Translations under genes and position numbers: made by a program
In this document: piece after piece, positions 15,334-15,410 of the stretch
How positions within the stretch are numbered: position 1 is the first letter of the stretch
Layout of the letters: every line of letters starts with the position of its first letter
Source of the DNA: JAVEYA01 sp034003745
GTDB taxonomy: Bacteria; Bacillota; Peptococcia; DRI-13; PHAD01
Assembly (NCBI GenBank): GCA_034003745.1
Contig: JAVEYA010000052.1
Coordinates: 1 to 15,410, forward strand
DNA length: 15,410 bases
Direction of reading: 5' to 3'
Notes under the pieces: model-generated
Told to the model about the DNA's origin: nothing
Databases searched by the model: none
Seen by the model: the letters and a program-made list of their open reading frames with translations, nothing else

Positions 15334-15365
15334 TTGGAAAGAGTGACCGGACGGAGGGATACTTC

Positions 15366-15410
15366 ATGAATATCCTGGTTTGTGATGACGACAAAGATAT
15401 TGTGGAAGCC
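15366..15410 (+). CDS. OmpR-family response regulator, 5' fragment
   Basis: Only the first 15 codons are in the window, reading MNILVCDDDKDIVEA. This matches the start of receiver domains, with the acidic DDD cluster that coordinates Mg2+ near the phospho-aspartate pocket. The sequence closely resembles Bacillota OmpR/VanR-type regulators, which usually precede a histidine kinase gene; neither the output domain nor a kinase is visible here. GGAGGG lies 7 nt before ATG 15366. It is the only plus-strand gene. Confidence 0.85.
   Translation, partial: MNILVCDDDKDIVEA

Larger units (their letters stand above)
15100..15365. other. Divergent intergenic region between tetR and response regulator
   Basis: This 266-bp region is AT-rich and contains no convincing gene. 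It holds a candidate tetR promoter, phased CTTAAG direct repeats, a 12-bp palindrome AGCTTTAAAGCT (15219-15230), and an extended -10 promoter for the plus-strand gene. Near 15143-15172, TAGAAAC and GTTTCCA flank an AT-rich spacer as a weak inverted repeat that could be a TetR operator. The tetR leader also has a run of T residues. Confidence 0.7.

Overview
This window looks like a chromosomal segment of a Bacillota (Firmicutes) bacterium, probably a Clostridia/Peptococcaceae-type genome. The reasons are strong GGAGG-type ribosome binding sites on almost every gene, compact intrinsic terminators, TGnTATAAT extended -10 promoters and Clostridia-like protein sequences. The genus is not resolved. 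Every gene except the last lies on the minus strand, so biological order runs from high to low coordinates. No tRNA, rRNA, CRISPR array, IS element or transposase is visible.

Region 1 (about 1-7250) is a complete-looking type I restriction-modification operon; only the 3' end of hsdR runs off the window. Transcription order is a 60-aa helix-turn-helix protein, hsdM, hsdS, a RhuM-like DNA-binding protein, a Doc-type Fic protein, then hsdR. Spacings are 12 nt, 8-nt overlap, 11-nt overlap, 1 nt and 17 nt, so it reads as one translationally coupled unit. The RhuM-Doc pair sits between the specificity and restriction genes, the slot that prrC (an anticodon nuclease) occupies in the known hsdMS-prrC-hsdR locus. 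This is the best candidate for an under-described system here: a restriction locus with a built-in toxin-like effector. The RhuM-like gene also contains a perfect 32-bp palindrome. The RhuM/Doc stretch is much more AT-rich than hsdM.

Region 2 (7294-9507) is a purine operon, hpt then guaA. It pairs hypoxanthine/guanine salvage with the last step of GMP synthesis, has its own extended -10 promoter, and ends in a strong intrinsic terminator that insulates it from the hsd operon.

Region 3 (9515-15099) is an efflux operon: a TetR regulator, a periplasmic adaptor lipoprotein (MFP), an RND/HAE1 pump, and a membrane-anchored protein with a LolA-like C-terminus. It closes with an intrinsic terminator. 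No outer-membrane channel gene is present.

Region 4 (15100-15410) is a 266-bp divergent intergenic region followed by the first 15 codons of a plus-strand OmpR-family response regulator. Upstream of that gene are 11-bp-phased CTTAAG repeats that may be its own binding sites. No gene-free stretch exceeds 300 bp.
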